A stretch of DNA of 7,164 bases, from positions 1 to 7,164 of the forward strand of contig CALUCI010000265.1 of the NCBI GenBank assembly GCA_943914515.1. Reading direction: 5' to 3'. A program made the position numbers and the translations under genes. The notes beneath the pieces are model-generated. The model saw only the letters and a list, made by a program, of their open reading frames with translations. It searched no databases and was not told where the DNA came from. Origin of the DNA: an uncultured Pseudomonas sp. (lineage in GTDB: Bacteria > Pseudomonadota > Gammaproteobacteria > Pseudomonadales > Pseudomonadaceae). Positions 1 through 5,703 of the stretch are shown here, piece after piece; positions within the stretch are counted from its first letter, which is position 1; each line of letters begins with the position of its first letter.

Positions 1-491
1 ACGCGGAAGTTGACCGGGGTGTTGGCCGGGAAGACGATCTTGTTGACCGTGGCAATGCCTTGTTCCGGGTAGATGAACAGCCACTTCCAGTCCAGGGCGA
101 CCACGTCGATCTGCACCGGCTTCACGTCGGAAACCAGCGGACGATACGGATCCAGCTCATGGGTGGTTTTGTAAGTGACGACACCCAGGGCGACGATGAT
201 CAGGACCGGGATGGTCCACACCGCCACTTCGATCTTGGTCGAGTGCGACCAGTCCGGGGTGTACTTGGCAGCCTTGTTGGACGCGCGATACTTCCAGGCG
301 AACGCCAGGGTCATGCAGATGACCGGGACGACCACCAGCAGCATCAGGCCGAAGGCGATAAGGATAAGGTTCTTTTGCTCAATGCCGACCTGACCCTTCG
401 GGTCGAGCAGGGTCCAGTTGCACCCACTGAGTAAAAGCATGCCTAAAAAGGGCAATATGCCAAACAGTCTGGGGTAACGCTTTTTACTCAT
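1..491 (-). CDS. cyoA: Cytochrome bo3 ubiquinol oxidase subunit II (N-terminal 163 residues; 3' end outside window)
   Basis: This is subunit II of the proton-pumping quinol oxidase that passes electrons from ubiquinol to O2 at the inner membrane. Reading the minus strand from ATG at 491 gives a lipoprotein signal: basic start MSKKRYPR, hydrophobic stretch, then lipobox LSGC with Cys24 as the lipidated residue. Two membrane helices follow, at about residues 42-66 and 88-106. The periplasmic cupredoxin domain then begins, with VVALDWKWLFIYPEQGIATV at about residues 130-149, which is characteristic of CyoA. The frame runs open off the left edge, so roughly half of the usual ~310-residue protein is seen. 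A GAGG Shine-Dalgarno lies at 499-502, seven bases from the ATG. Downstream cyoBCDE would be expected to the left (inference). Identification is from sequence motifs and is firm. Confidence 0.96.
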   Translation of the reverse strand, partial: MSKKRYPRLFGILPFLGMLLLSGCNWTLLDPKGQVGIEQKNLILIAFGLMLLVVVPVICMTLAFAWKYRASNKAAKYTPDWSHSTKIEVAVWTIPVLIIVALGVVTYKTTHELDPYRPLVSDVKPVQIDVVALDWKWLFIYPEQGIATVNKIVFPANTPVNFR

Positions 492-720
492 CTCACGACC
501 TCTAGATCAGCTTGCTTCAATGCAATTTGTGTTTTGGTCGCCAACACTTCGTCCTGCCAAGCGTCAGCATTTACGGGCGAATAGGGACATACCTTGAGAA
601 GCAGCGCTGCTCGGCATGAACCTGGGTAGTGCGTGGTTATTGTTCTGACTTCGTGGGCAACAGGCCTGTATCTCAGACCAAGTCCATTTGGTGCGGAAAA
701 TCACGGAGAGGGTCAGCCCT

Positions 721-739
721 GCATCGCCGCGGGCGATGC
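721..739. repeat. Perfect 8-bp hairpin in the cyo leader
   Basis: GCATCGCC at 721-728 pairs perfectly with GGCGATGC at 732-739 across a 3-base loop. On the minus strand it lies just beyond the terminator-like stem at 753-775, inside any cyoA leader RNA. There is no T-run on either side, so it is not itself an intrinsic terminator. It may be a structural element of the leader. Confidence 0.5.
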
Positions 740-752
740 TCGTCGAAGTCAG

Positions 753-775
753 CGAAAAAGGCCTCTGAAGCCTTT
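753..775 (-). terminator. Factor-independent terminator (or attenuator) upstream of cyoA
   Basis: On the minus strand AAAGGC (775-770), loop TTCAGAG, GCCTTT (762-757) forms a 6-bp stem whose 3' arm runs into five T residues before CGC, the classic intrinsic-terminator form. It points toward cyoA but lies about 265 bases before its start codon, so it cannot end an upstream gene immediately (dsbB ends at 1050). It would stop transcripts begun at or upstream of about 812. On the plus strand the same stem is followed only by an interrupted T-run, so minus is preferred. It could be an attenuator of cyo or the 3' end of a short RNA. Confidence 0.55.
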
Positions 776-818
776 GTTACTGCGACTTGCAAGCAGTGCC
801 GAACGGAAATTGGGGGCG

Positions 819-847
819 ATTGTAGATAGGTAACCAATCATTGACTA
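819..847 (-). promoter_or_regulatory. Candidate sigma70 promoter for cyoA leader
   Basis: On the minus strand, TAGTCA (847-842, 4/6 to consensus) and TACAAT (824-819, 5/6) are separated by exactly 17 bases, predicting a start near 812. It is the best -35/-10 pair seen upstream of cyoA. It lies downstream of the FNR-type and GCGAC palindromes in the direction of transcription, at distances suited to upstream regulators. It is a consensus match only. Confidence 0.35.
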
Positions 848-909
848 TGACTTATTGAGCAACAGTCTTTTACAAGAAGTGTAATAATCCCGAGCAAAAA
901 ATCAGTTTC

Positions 910-924
910 GCGACAGTTTGTCGC
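910..924. promoter_or_regulatory. Candidate RegA/PrrA/RoxR-type redox response-regulator site
   Basis: GCGACAGTTTGTCGC is a perfect dyad with 6-base arms and a 3-base centre, equivalent to GCGAC-N5-GTCGC. The RegA/PrrA family binds GCGNC...GNCGC half-sites with variable spacing, and Pseudomonas RoxR is the family member known to influence terminal oxidases including cyo. The centre is about 70-90 bases upstream of the candidate promoter at 819-847. The match is seen directly; the regulator is inferred. Confidence 0.45.
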
Positions 925-970
925 ACCCACTGCAATAGACCTGAAACGCCCGTACTACAAGGGTTTCATA

Positions 971-984
971 TTGACTCAGGTCAA
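971..984. promoter_or_regulatory. FNR/ANR/DNR-type box
   Basis: TTGACTCAGGTCAA is a perfect dyad of TTGAC and GTCAA around four bases. It fits the FNR-family consensus TTGAT-N4-ATCAA in the TTGAC/GTCAA form accepted by Pseudomonas ANR and DNR. It lies between the end of dsbB and cyoA. Known biology is that ANR lowers cyo expression when oxygen is scarce, so a cyo role is likely. I found no good -10 at the spacing expected for activation (centre near -41.5) in either direction, which fits repression or an unrecognised promoter. Confidence 0.6.
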
Positions 985-1049
985 CCCGGGTGCGCACTTG
1001 GAGGGAAACTTCGCGAGACAAGAGACTTGCGTCAAAACATGACTTTTGT

Positions 1050-1556
1050 CTAAGGCCGACGACGGTTGCGGTAGATGCCAAAAGGCACCAGAACCACGGT
1101 CAGGACAAAGGCCAGCAAGGCCCATTGCGCCAGGGACAGACCCAATACAGGTGGGTATGGCGTGGAGCAGAAACCGTCGACCTGAAACACCAGCGGCAAC
1201 ACCGAAGCCAGCGGCAATCCGTCGACGATCGGTTGCAGGGTATCGATACCGCAACTGACGGCCGGGTTGGCGAGGATATAGACGTGGTTGCCGGCGGCGG
1301 CGACTCCGCCCAGGGCGCTGAGCACCACCAGCCCTTCGAAGAAGGTCAGGCTGCGCTTGCCGGGCATGGCGGCGGCGATGAAGGCGAACAGGGCGATCAG
1401 CAGCAGCGCATAGCGTTGCAGGATGCACAGCGGGCAAGGCGCTTCGCCGAGGACGATCTGCATGTACAGCGCGCCGCCGATCAGCGCCAGACAGATCACC
1501 CCCAACAGGACCAGAAAGCGCCGTTCCCGATTGAGGCGCTGCGTTAGCTCGTTCAT
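1050..1556 (-). CDS. dsbB: Disulfide bond formation protein B (quinone:DsbA oxidoreductase)
   Basis: DsbB reoxidises periplasmic DsbA and passes the electrons to ubiquinone in the inner membrane. The 168-residue product has four hydrophobic helices (about residues 14-32, 49-64, 72-90 and 142-161). The first periplasmic pair is CPLC (Cys41, Cys44) followed by Arg48, the quinone-proximal arginine of the family; the second pair is Cys102 and Cys130 in the large periplasmic loop, and His91 is also conserved. It ends in a basic cytoplasmic tail, YRNRRRP. The frame is open further upstream, but an AAGGGA Shine-Dalgarno (1563-1568) favours the ATG at 1556; an ATG two codons earlier (1562) directly abuts that element. 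Stop is TAG. Pseudomonads usually carry two DsbB-like proteins and I cannot say which paralogue this is. It is co-directional with cyoA and hmp but separated from both by long gaps, so it is probably its own unit. Confidence 0.95.
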   Translation of the reverse strand: MNELTQRLNRERRFLVLLGVICLALIGGALYMQIVLGEAPCPLCILQRYALLLIALFAFIAAAMPGKRSLTFFEGLVVLSALGGVAAAGNHVYILANPAVSCGIDTLQPIVDGLPLASVLPLVFQVDGFCSTPYPPVLGLSLAQWALLAFVLTVVLVPFGIYRNRRRP

Positions 1557-1834
1557 TGCCATTCCCTTCACTGAATAGTTCGACCCGGCCTCGCTGAAAG
1601 CCGCGGGGCGCACAAGATGACGGCGCGCCGGCCGAAAGTCTACATGCAGACCACGGATCAAAGGTGAAGTGCGTGTGAAAAGGCAGGCGCTGGAAGGGAG
1701 TGAAGATGAGGCTGATTAAAGGAGGATTAAACCGCAGGAGCGGGCTGAGGCAGAGGACGCCTCGCGGGTGAACCCGCTCCTACGAACTGCTGCTGATGCC
1801 GCCCGGATTCACCGGCGAAACGGCACGCCCGCGC
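1557..1834. other. Intergenic region between dsbB and hmp
   Basis: These 278 bases carry the dsbB ribosome site at the left, an extended but uninitiated open frame back to about 1661 that I treat as untranslated, and a REP inverted pair at 1734-1783. Since hmp reads toward dsbB, the REP pair is just 3' of hmp and 5' of dsbB. No convincing -35/-10 for dsbB and no T-tailed terminator for hmp was found. Confidence 0.5.
1734..1783. repeat. REP inverted pair (REPIN-like) downstream of hmp
   Basis: The right unit, read on the minus strand from 1783 to 1761, begins GTAGGAGCGGGTTCACCCGC and is identical over 23 bases to the unit at 5727-5749. A degenerate opposite-facing copy (GCAGGAGCGGGCT) sits at 1734-1746. 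AGGAGCGGG at 1736-1744 pairs with CCCGCTCCT at 1773-1781, and an inner stem GAGGC (1747-1751)/GCCTC (1759-1763) extends the fold. This is the inverted-pair arrangement of Pseudomonas REP sequences mobilised by RAYT transposases. It may also stabilise or end the hmp transcript. Confidence 0.85.
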
Positions 1835-3016
1835 TTACTCCAGCGCCGCCGCCGGCCCGAAGAACTCGTACCGGCTCTGCCCTTGCGGCACGCCCGCAGC
1901 CTGCAGATGACGCTTCACCGCCGCCATGAACGGATTCGGCCCGAGGAAGTAGGCATCCACATCGCGCTCCAGCGGCAGCCACTGCTCCAGTTGCGCCTGG
2001 CTCAGGTAACCCAGGGCATCGCCCGGCAGGCTGACGCCATCGTCTTCGTCGTAGCTATAGAAGCGCTTGAGCTGCGGATGGCGTGCCGCCAGGGCATCGA
2101 CATGCTCACGGAACGCATGCACCGCGCCGTTGCGCGCACAGTGAATGAAATGCACCAGGCGCCCGCTGTCCAGCGCCGCGTCCAGCATGGCGAGGGTCGG
2201 CGTGATACCGACGCCGCCACTGATCAGCACCAGCGGCTTGTCGCTGGCAGCCAGGACGAAATCCCCGGCAGGCGGGAACAGGTTGATGCTGTCACCGACC
2301 TGCAGTTGATCGTGCAGATAGCTGGAGGCCTTGCCGCCCTCCTCGCGCTTGACGCTGATGCGGTACAGGCGACCATCGCCGAGGCTCGACAAGGAATAGT
2401 TGCGGCGCTGTTCCTCGCCGTCGATGAACAGTTGCAGACCGATGTACTGGCCGGGCTCGGCGACCAACACCGGCTTGCCGTCGACCGGGGCGAAATAGAA
2501 GGAGACGATCTCGGCACTCTCGCGCACCCGCTCCACCAGGGTGAAGGCCCGCGCACCACGCCAGCCACCGGTGGCCTCGGCTTTCTGCTGGTACATGCCT
2601 TCTTCGGCGCCGATCAGGATGTCGGCCAGTTGCTGGTACGCCGCGCCCCAGGCCGCGATCACTTCAGGGGTGGCGATCTCGCTGCCGAGCACTTCCTCGA
2701 TGGCGCGCAACAGGCAGCTACCGACGATCGGGTAATGCTCCGGGAGAATCTGCAAGGCCACATGCTTGTTGATGATCTGGCCAACCAGTCCGCCCAGTTG
2801 CTCCAGTTGATCGATGTGGCGGGCGTACATCAACACGCCGTTGGCCAGGGCGCGGGGCTGGTCGCCGCTGGCCTGGTGCGCCTGGTTGAACAGCGGACGC
2901 ACCTGCGGATACTCGGTGAGCATCATCTTGTAGAAATGGGTGGTCAGGGCTTCACCACCGCTTTCCAGCAGCGGGACGGTGGCTTTGATGATTGCACGGT
3001 CTTCGGCGTTAAGCAT
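1835..3016 (-). CDS. hmp: Flavohemoprotein, nitric oxide dioxygenase
   Basis: This cytoplasmic enzyme oxidises NO to nitrate using O2, heme, FAD and NAD(P)H. The 393-residue length is that of the family. The globin domain (about 1-138) has Tyr29 (B10), Gln53 (E7) and the proximal heme ligand His85 in NKHVALQI, plus Tyr95, all at Escherichia coli Hmp positions. The FAD domain (about 150-260) has PGQYIG at 188-193 and the flavin motif RNYSLSS from 205. The NAD domain has SGGVGITP at 266-273, LGPNPFM at 358-364 and the terminal YEFFGP at 383-388. E. coli has Cys in the CGP motif where this protein has Leu. An AGGAG ribosome site stands seven bases before the ATG. It is divergent from norR across 155 bases containing a sigma54-like promoter and NorR operators, so NO-induced expression is strongly implied. 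Called fhp in P. aeruginosa. Confidence 0.97.
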   Translation of the reverse strand: MLNAEDRAIIKATVPLLESGGEALTTHFYKMMLTEYPQVRPLFNQAHQASGDQPRALANGVLMYARHIDQLEQLGGLVGQIINKHVALQILPEHYPIVGSCLLRAIEEVLGSEIATPEVIAAWGAAYQQLADILIGAEEGMYQQKAEATGGWRGARAFTLVERVRESAEIVSFYFAPVDGKPVLVAEPGQYIGLQLFIDGEEQRRNYSLSSLGDGRLYRISVKREEGGKASSYLHDQLQVGDSINLFPPAGDFVLAASDKPLVLISGGVGITPTLAMLDAALDSGRLVHFIHCARNGAVHAFREHVDALAARHPQLKRFYSYDEDDGVSLPGDALGYLSQAQLEQWLPLERDVDAYFLGPNPFMAAVKRHLQAAGVPQGQSRYEFFGPAAALE

Positions 3017-3063
3017 GAAACGACTCCTGAGCCTTTGGCTTCTATAAAAACTGACAGATTCAT

Positions 3064-3080
3064 TTCAGTTTCCGTGCCAA
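3064..3080 (-). promoter_or_regulatory. Candidate sigma54 promoter for hmp, with off-consensus -12
   Basis: On the minus strand TTGGCACG (3080-3073) is a perfect -24 element. Ten bases after its GG comes GA within CTGAA (3068-3064), in the place of the usual TTGCA -12 box, so the spacing is exact but the -12 C is replaced by A. The predicted start is near 3053, giving a leader of about 36 nt. The upstream IHF and NorR sites are laid out as for a sigma54 enhancer-dependent promoter, which supports the call despite the weak -12. Confidence 0.6.
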
Positions 3081-3096
3081 CTGTAAAACCCAGCAA

Positions 3097-3109
3097 AATC
3101 AGGCGGTTG
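3097..3109 (+). promoter_or_regulatory. IHF binding site
   Basis: AATCAGGCGGTTG matches the IHF consensus WATCARNNNNTTR at every defined position. It lies between the sigma54 -24 element and the first NorR operator, the normal place for IHF-assisted looping at a sigma54 promoter. The position makes a chance match less likely, though the consensus is short. Confidence 0.6.
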
Positions 3110-3120
3110 AACGCCGAATG

Positions 3121-3131
3121 GTCAAAATGAC
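3121..3131. promoter_or_regulatory. NorR operator 1
   Basis: GTCAAAATGAC is a perfect GTCA-N3-TGAC dyad, the core recognised by NorR (GT-N7-AC). It is centred about 73 bases upstream of the predicted hmp start, a suitable enhancer distance. Confidence 0.75.
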
Positions 3132-3146
3132 ACAGAGCCTGCTAGA

Positions 3147-3157
3147 GTCATAAAGAC
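3147..3157. promoter_or_regulatory. NorR operator 2 (imperfect)
   Basis: GTCATAAAGAC keeps the GT-N7-AC frame with one mismatch in the right half-site (AGAC for TGAC). It lies between two perfect sites; centres are at 3126, 3152 and 3171. E. coli norR-norVW also has three NorR sites. Confidence 0.55.
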
Positions 3158-3165
3158 ATACAGGA

Positions 3166-3176
3166 GTCAATATGAC
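3166..3176. promoter_or_regulatory. NorR operator 3, overlapping the norR start codon
   Basis: GTCAATATGAC is a second perfect GTCA-N3-TGAC dyad. It spans the last bases of the norR ribosome site (AGGAG at 3162-3166) and the ATG at 3172-3174, so NorR bound here could block its own transcription. The sequence match is direct; autoregulation is inferred, with precedent in NorR systems. Confidence 0.7.
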
Positions 3177-4725
3177 CGCAAAACCCCTGCTAACCGCCCT
3201 GCTCCCGCTGGTCAGCGACCTGTCCCGTGACCTGCCCGAAGGCGAACGCTACCGCCGCCTGCTCAAAGCCATGCGCGCCCTGCTGCCCTGCGACGCCGCC
3301 GCGCTGTTGCGCCTGGACGGCGAGTGGCTGGTGCCCCTGGCGGTGGACGGTCTGAGCACCGACACCCTCGGCCGGCGCTTCCGTGTCAGCGAACACCCGC
3401 GCTTCGCCGCCCTGCTCAGCCGCAGCGGGCCGACCCGCTTTGCCAGCGACAGCGACCTGCCCGACCCCTACGACGGTCTGGTCGAGGGCCTGCACCAGCA
3501 CCTGGAGGTCCACGATTGCATGGGCTGCCCGCTGTTCGTCGATGAACGCCCGTGGGGCCTGCTCACCCTCGATGCGCTGTCGCCCGAGAGCTTTCAGCAG
3601 GTCGAACTGGACGCCCTGCAAGCTTTCGCCAGCCTGGCGGCGGCCACCGTCAACGTCGCCGAGCGGATCGAACGCCTGGCCCTGCGCGCCGAAGACGAAC
3701 ACCAGCGCGCCGAGGTCTATCGCCAGGCCAGCGGCCAGCAGCACACCGAACTGATCGGCCAGAGCAAGACCCACAAGCGCCTGCTCGAAGAAATCCGTCT
3801 GGTCGGCGGCAGCGACCTGACCGTGCTGATCACCGGCGAAACCGGGGTCGGCAAGGAACTGGTGGCGCAGGCCATCCACCAGGCCTCGCCCCGCGCCGAA
3901 AAACCGCTGATCAGCCTCAACTGCGCGGCCCTGCCCGACACCCTGGTGGAAAGCGAGCTGTTCGGCCATGTGCGCGGCGCCTTTACCGGGGCGGTGGGCG
4001 AGCGGCGCGGCAAGTTCGAACTGGCCAACGGCGGCACGTTGTTTCTCGACGAGGTTGGCGAACTGTCCTTGCTGGTCCAGGCCAAGCTGCTGCGCGTGCT
4101 GCAAAGCGGCCAGTTGCAGCGCCTGGGCTCGGACCAGGAGCACCGGGTCAATGTGCGCCTGATCGCCGCGACCAACCGCGACCTCGCCGAAGAAGTGCGC
4201 GCCGGCCGCTACCGCGCCGACTTCTACCACCGCCTCAGCGTCTACCCGTTGCCGGTGCCGCCGCTGCGCGAACGCGGCCGCGACGTGCTGCTGCTCAGCG
4301 GCTACTTCCTCGAACAGAACCGCTCGCGCATGGGCCTCAACAGCCTGCGCCTGAGCCCGGACGCCCAGGCCGCACTGCTGGCCTACGACTGGCCGGGCAA
4401 TGTCCGCGAGCTGGAGCACCTGATCGGTCGCTCGGCCCTCAAAGCCCTCGGCCAGCACCGCGACCGGCCACGCATCCTCAGCCTCGATGCCGCCGACCTC
4501 GACCTGCCCGGCGTCAGCAGCGCCGCGCCGCAAGCGCCGACACCCTTGGGCGATGGCGACACCGAAGCGACCGGCGATCTGCGCCAGGCACTGGACCGTT
4601 ACCAGCGCCAACTGATCGAGCAATGCCTGGAGCGCCACCAGCAGAACTGGGCCAGCGCCGCCCGCGAACTGGGCCTGGATCGCGCTAATCTCGCCCGCCT
4701 CGCCCGACGCCTGGGCTTGCGCTGA
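3172..4725 (+). CDS. norR: NorR/FhpR nitric oxide-sensing sigma54-dependent activator
   Basis: This 517-residue bacterial enhancer-binding protein senses NO and activates sigma54 transcription. The N-terminal GAF domain (about 20-170) carries LPDPYDGL at 96-103, HDCMGCPLF at 114-122 and LTLDAL at 131-136. Asp98/Asp101, Cys116 and Asp134 line up with residues around the mononuclear iron in E. coli NorR, and Arg77 with its Arg75. The AAA+ domain has Walker A GETGVGKE (222-229), the sigma54-contact loop GAFTGA (269-274) and Walker B GGTLFLDE (287-294). A Fis-type helix-turn-helix closes the protein (NWASAARELGLDRANLARL from 492). AGGAG at 3162-3166 supports the ATG. The divergent hmp gene is the evident target, as for FhpR and fhp in P. 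aeruginosa. No norVW or norCB genes are in the window, so the hmp pairing is the basis for function. Confidence 0.95.
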   Translation: MTAKPLLTALLPLVSDLSRDLPEGERYRRLLKAMRALLPCDAAALLRLDGEWLVPLAVDGLSTDTLGRRFRVSEHPRFAALLSRSGPTRFASDSDLPDPYDGLVEGLHQHLEVHDCMGCPLFVDERPWGLLTLDALSPESFQQVELDALQAFASLAAATVNVAERIERLALRAEDEHQRAEVYRQASGQQHTELIGQSKTHKRLLEEIRLVGGSDLTVLITGETGVGKELVAQAIHQASPRAEKPLISLNCAALPDTLVESELFGHVRGAFTGAVGERRGKFELANGGTLFLDEVGELSLLVQAKLLRVLQSGQLQRLGSDQEHRVNVRLIAATNRDLAEEVRAGRYRADFYHRLSVYPLPVPPLRERGRDVLLLSGYFLEQNRSRMGLNSLRLSPDAQAALLAYDWPGNVRELEHLIGRSALKALGQHRDRPRILSLDAADLDLPGVSSAAPQAPTPLGDGDTEATGDLRQALDRYQRQLIEQCLERHQQNWASAARELGLDRANLARLARRLGLR

Positions 4726-4738
4726 ATCATCAACCGGC

Positions 4739-4765
4739 TAAAGCCAGGGGCTCTCGGGTCGATAA
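4739..4765 (+). promoter_or_regulatory. Sigma28 (FliA) flagellar promoter of cheV
   Basis: TAAA at 4739-4742 and GTCGATAA at 4758-4765 are separated by exactly 15 bases; the FliA consensus is TAAA-N15-GCCGATAA, so 11 of 12 defined positions match with correct spacing. The predicted start near 4772 gives a short leader before the cheV ATG at 4798. The dyad CGGGT/ACCCG (4755-4759/4765-4769) overlaps the -10. There is no T-tailed terminator after norR, so some read-through from norR remains possible. Confidence 0.75.
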
Positions 4766-4797
4766 CCCGGCATTAGCCTCTTATCACGAAGGTCCTT

Positions 4798-5697
4798 ATG
4801 TTCTCGCAAAAAGCCCGCGCGGACTCGCTGTCGCTGCTGCTCTTCACCCTGCGCAGCGGCAAGCTCATGGCGATCAACCTGCTCAAGGTCAGCGAGATCA
4901 TCCCCTGCCCGCCGCTGACCCGTCTGCCCGAAGCACACCCCCACGTCAAAGGCGTGGCGACCCTGCGCGGCAACCCGTTACCGGTGATCGACCTGTCCCG
5001 CGCCATCGGTGAACAGCCACTGGCCGACCCCAACGGCGGCTGCCTGATCGTCACCGACATCAGCCGTTCCAAGCAGGGCCTGCATGTCCAGGCGGTGAGC
5101 CGCATCGTGCATTGCCTGAGCACCGACATCCGTCCGCCGCCCTACGGCTCCGGCGAAAAGTCGTTCATTACCGGCGTGACCCGCATCGACAACACCCTGG
5201 TGCAGGTGCTGGATATCGAGAAGGTCATCCACGGCATCGCCCCGGCCCACCACCACGACTCCCCGGCCAAGCTCAACAGCGAGGATGCGGCGGTCCTGGC
5301 CGCGACCAACATACTGGTGGTCGATGACAGTCAGGTTGCCCTGCAACAGTCGATCTACACCCTGCGCAGCCTCGGCCTGGAATGCCACACCGCGCGCAGT
5401 GCCAAGGACGCCATCGCCACCCTGCTGGAACTGCAGGGCACCGATGAGGAAATCGACGTGGTGGTCTCGGATATCGAGATGTCGGAAATGGACGGCTATG
5501 CCTTCACCCGCACCCTGCGCGACACCCCCGACTTCAAGCACCTCTATGTGCTGCTGCACACCTCGCTGGACAGCGCGATGAACAGTGAAAAAGCCCGGCT
5601 CGCCGGGGCCAACGCGGTGCTGACCAAGTTCTCCTCGCCGGAACTGACCGAGTGCCTGATCGTCGCGGCGCGGGCGGTGGCCTTTAGCGAGCGCTGA
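4798..5697 (+). CDS. cheV: CheV chemotaxis coupling protein (CheW-receiver fusion)
   Basis: CheV couples chemoreceptors to CheA and adds a phosphorylatable receiver thought to tune adaptation. The 299-residue protein has a CheW-like domain at about 9-148, including GVATLRGNPLPVIDLSRAIG (52-71) and ITGVTRIDNTLVQVLDIEKV (124-143). A linker with a His-rich stretch follows, then a receiver domain from about 170. Receiver residues are the acidic pair Asp176-Asp177 (VVDDS), phospho-acceptor Asp225 (VSDIEM), Thr255 and Lys277 (LTKFSSP). There is no kinase or output domain. GAAGG at 4788-4792 sits five bases before the ATG. The FliA promoter just upstream places it in the late flagellar regulon. It is transcribed in the same direction as norR 72 bases away, but its function and promoter suggest chance adjacency. 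Pseudomonads carry several CheV paralogues; which one this is cannot be told here. Confidence 0.94.
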   Translation: MFSQKARADSLSLLLFTLRSGKLMAINLLKVSEIIPCPPLTRLPEAHPHVKGVATLRGNPLPVIDLSRAIGEQPLADPNGGCLIVTDISRSKQGLHVQAVSRIVHCLSTDIRPPPYGSGEKSFITGVTRIDNTLVQVLDIEKVIHGIAPAHHHDSPAKLNSEDAAVLAATNILVVDDSQVALQQSIYTLRSLGLECHTARSAKDAIATLLELQGTDEEIDVVVSDIEMSEMDGYAFTRTLRDTPDFKHLYVLLHTSLDSAMNSEKARLAGANAVLTKFSSPELTECLIVAARAVAFSER

Positions 5698-5703
5698 GAC
5701 GGA

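Larger units (their letters stand above)
492..1049 (-). promoter_or_regulatory. Long leader/intergenic region upstream of cyoA
   Basis: No convincing gene lies in these 558 bases. The short open frames on the plus strand lack a credible ribosome site and Pseudomonas codon bias, and this stretch is more AT-rich than its surroundings. It holds an FNR/ANR-type box, a GCGAC/GTCGC palindrome, a sigma70-like promoter at 819-847 and a factor-independent terminator at 753-775, all described separately and all consistent with transcription toward cyoA. Further self-complementary segments are AGCAGCGCTGCT at 600-611 and ACAGGCCTGT at 660-669. If the 819-847 promoter is the one used, the cyoA mRNA leader would be about 320 nt. 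Rejecting a small RNA or small peptide gene here would need transcript data. Confidence 0.6.

Noticed and set aside
528..537. CAAAACACAA on the minus strand near cyoA as a Crc/Hfq target
   Set aside because: Crc control of cyo is known in P. putida, but this stretch does not fit AANAANAA and lies over 30 bases from the start codon.
564..617. 17-residue upstream reading frame on the minus strand before cyoA (ATG at 617, stop at 564-566)
   Set aside because: No good ribosome site and no recognisable leader-peptide feature such as a codon run; such short frames are expected by chance.
629..833. Two overlapping 66-codon open frames in the cyo leader
   Set aside because: They overlap in different frames, have no credible Shine-Dalgarno, unusual composition, and run across the terminator-like and promoter-like signals.
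1034..1046. GTCA-N5-TGAC-like dyad near the end of dsbB as a NorR site
   Set aside because: The spacer is five bases rather than three, so it does not fit the NorR core, and no NO-related promoter is nearby.
1557..1661. N-terminal extension of DsbB giving a 203-residue protein
   Set aside because: The extra residues have no DsbB character, whereas starting at 1556 places Cys41, Cys44, Cys130 and His91 at E. coli positions and has an AAGGGA ribosome site.
1796..3130. 444-codon open frame on the plus strand opposite hmp
   Set aside because: The minus strand encodes a flavohemoprotein with all catalytic residues. Long antisense frames are common in high-GC DNA with strong third-position bias, and this one lacks domain motifs and a ribosome site.
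3190..4638. 482-codon open frame on the minus strand opposite norR
   Set aside because: It has low-complexity composition rich in Gln, Ala, Gly and Val and no motifs, and lies entirely over a clear NorR gene. It is a codon-bias shadow.
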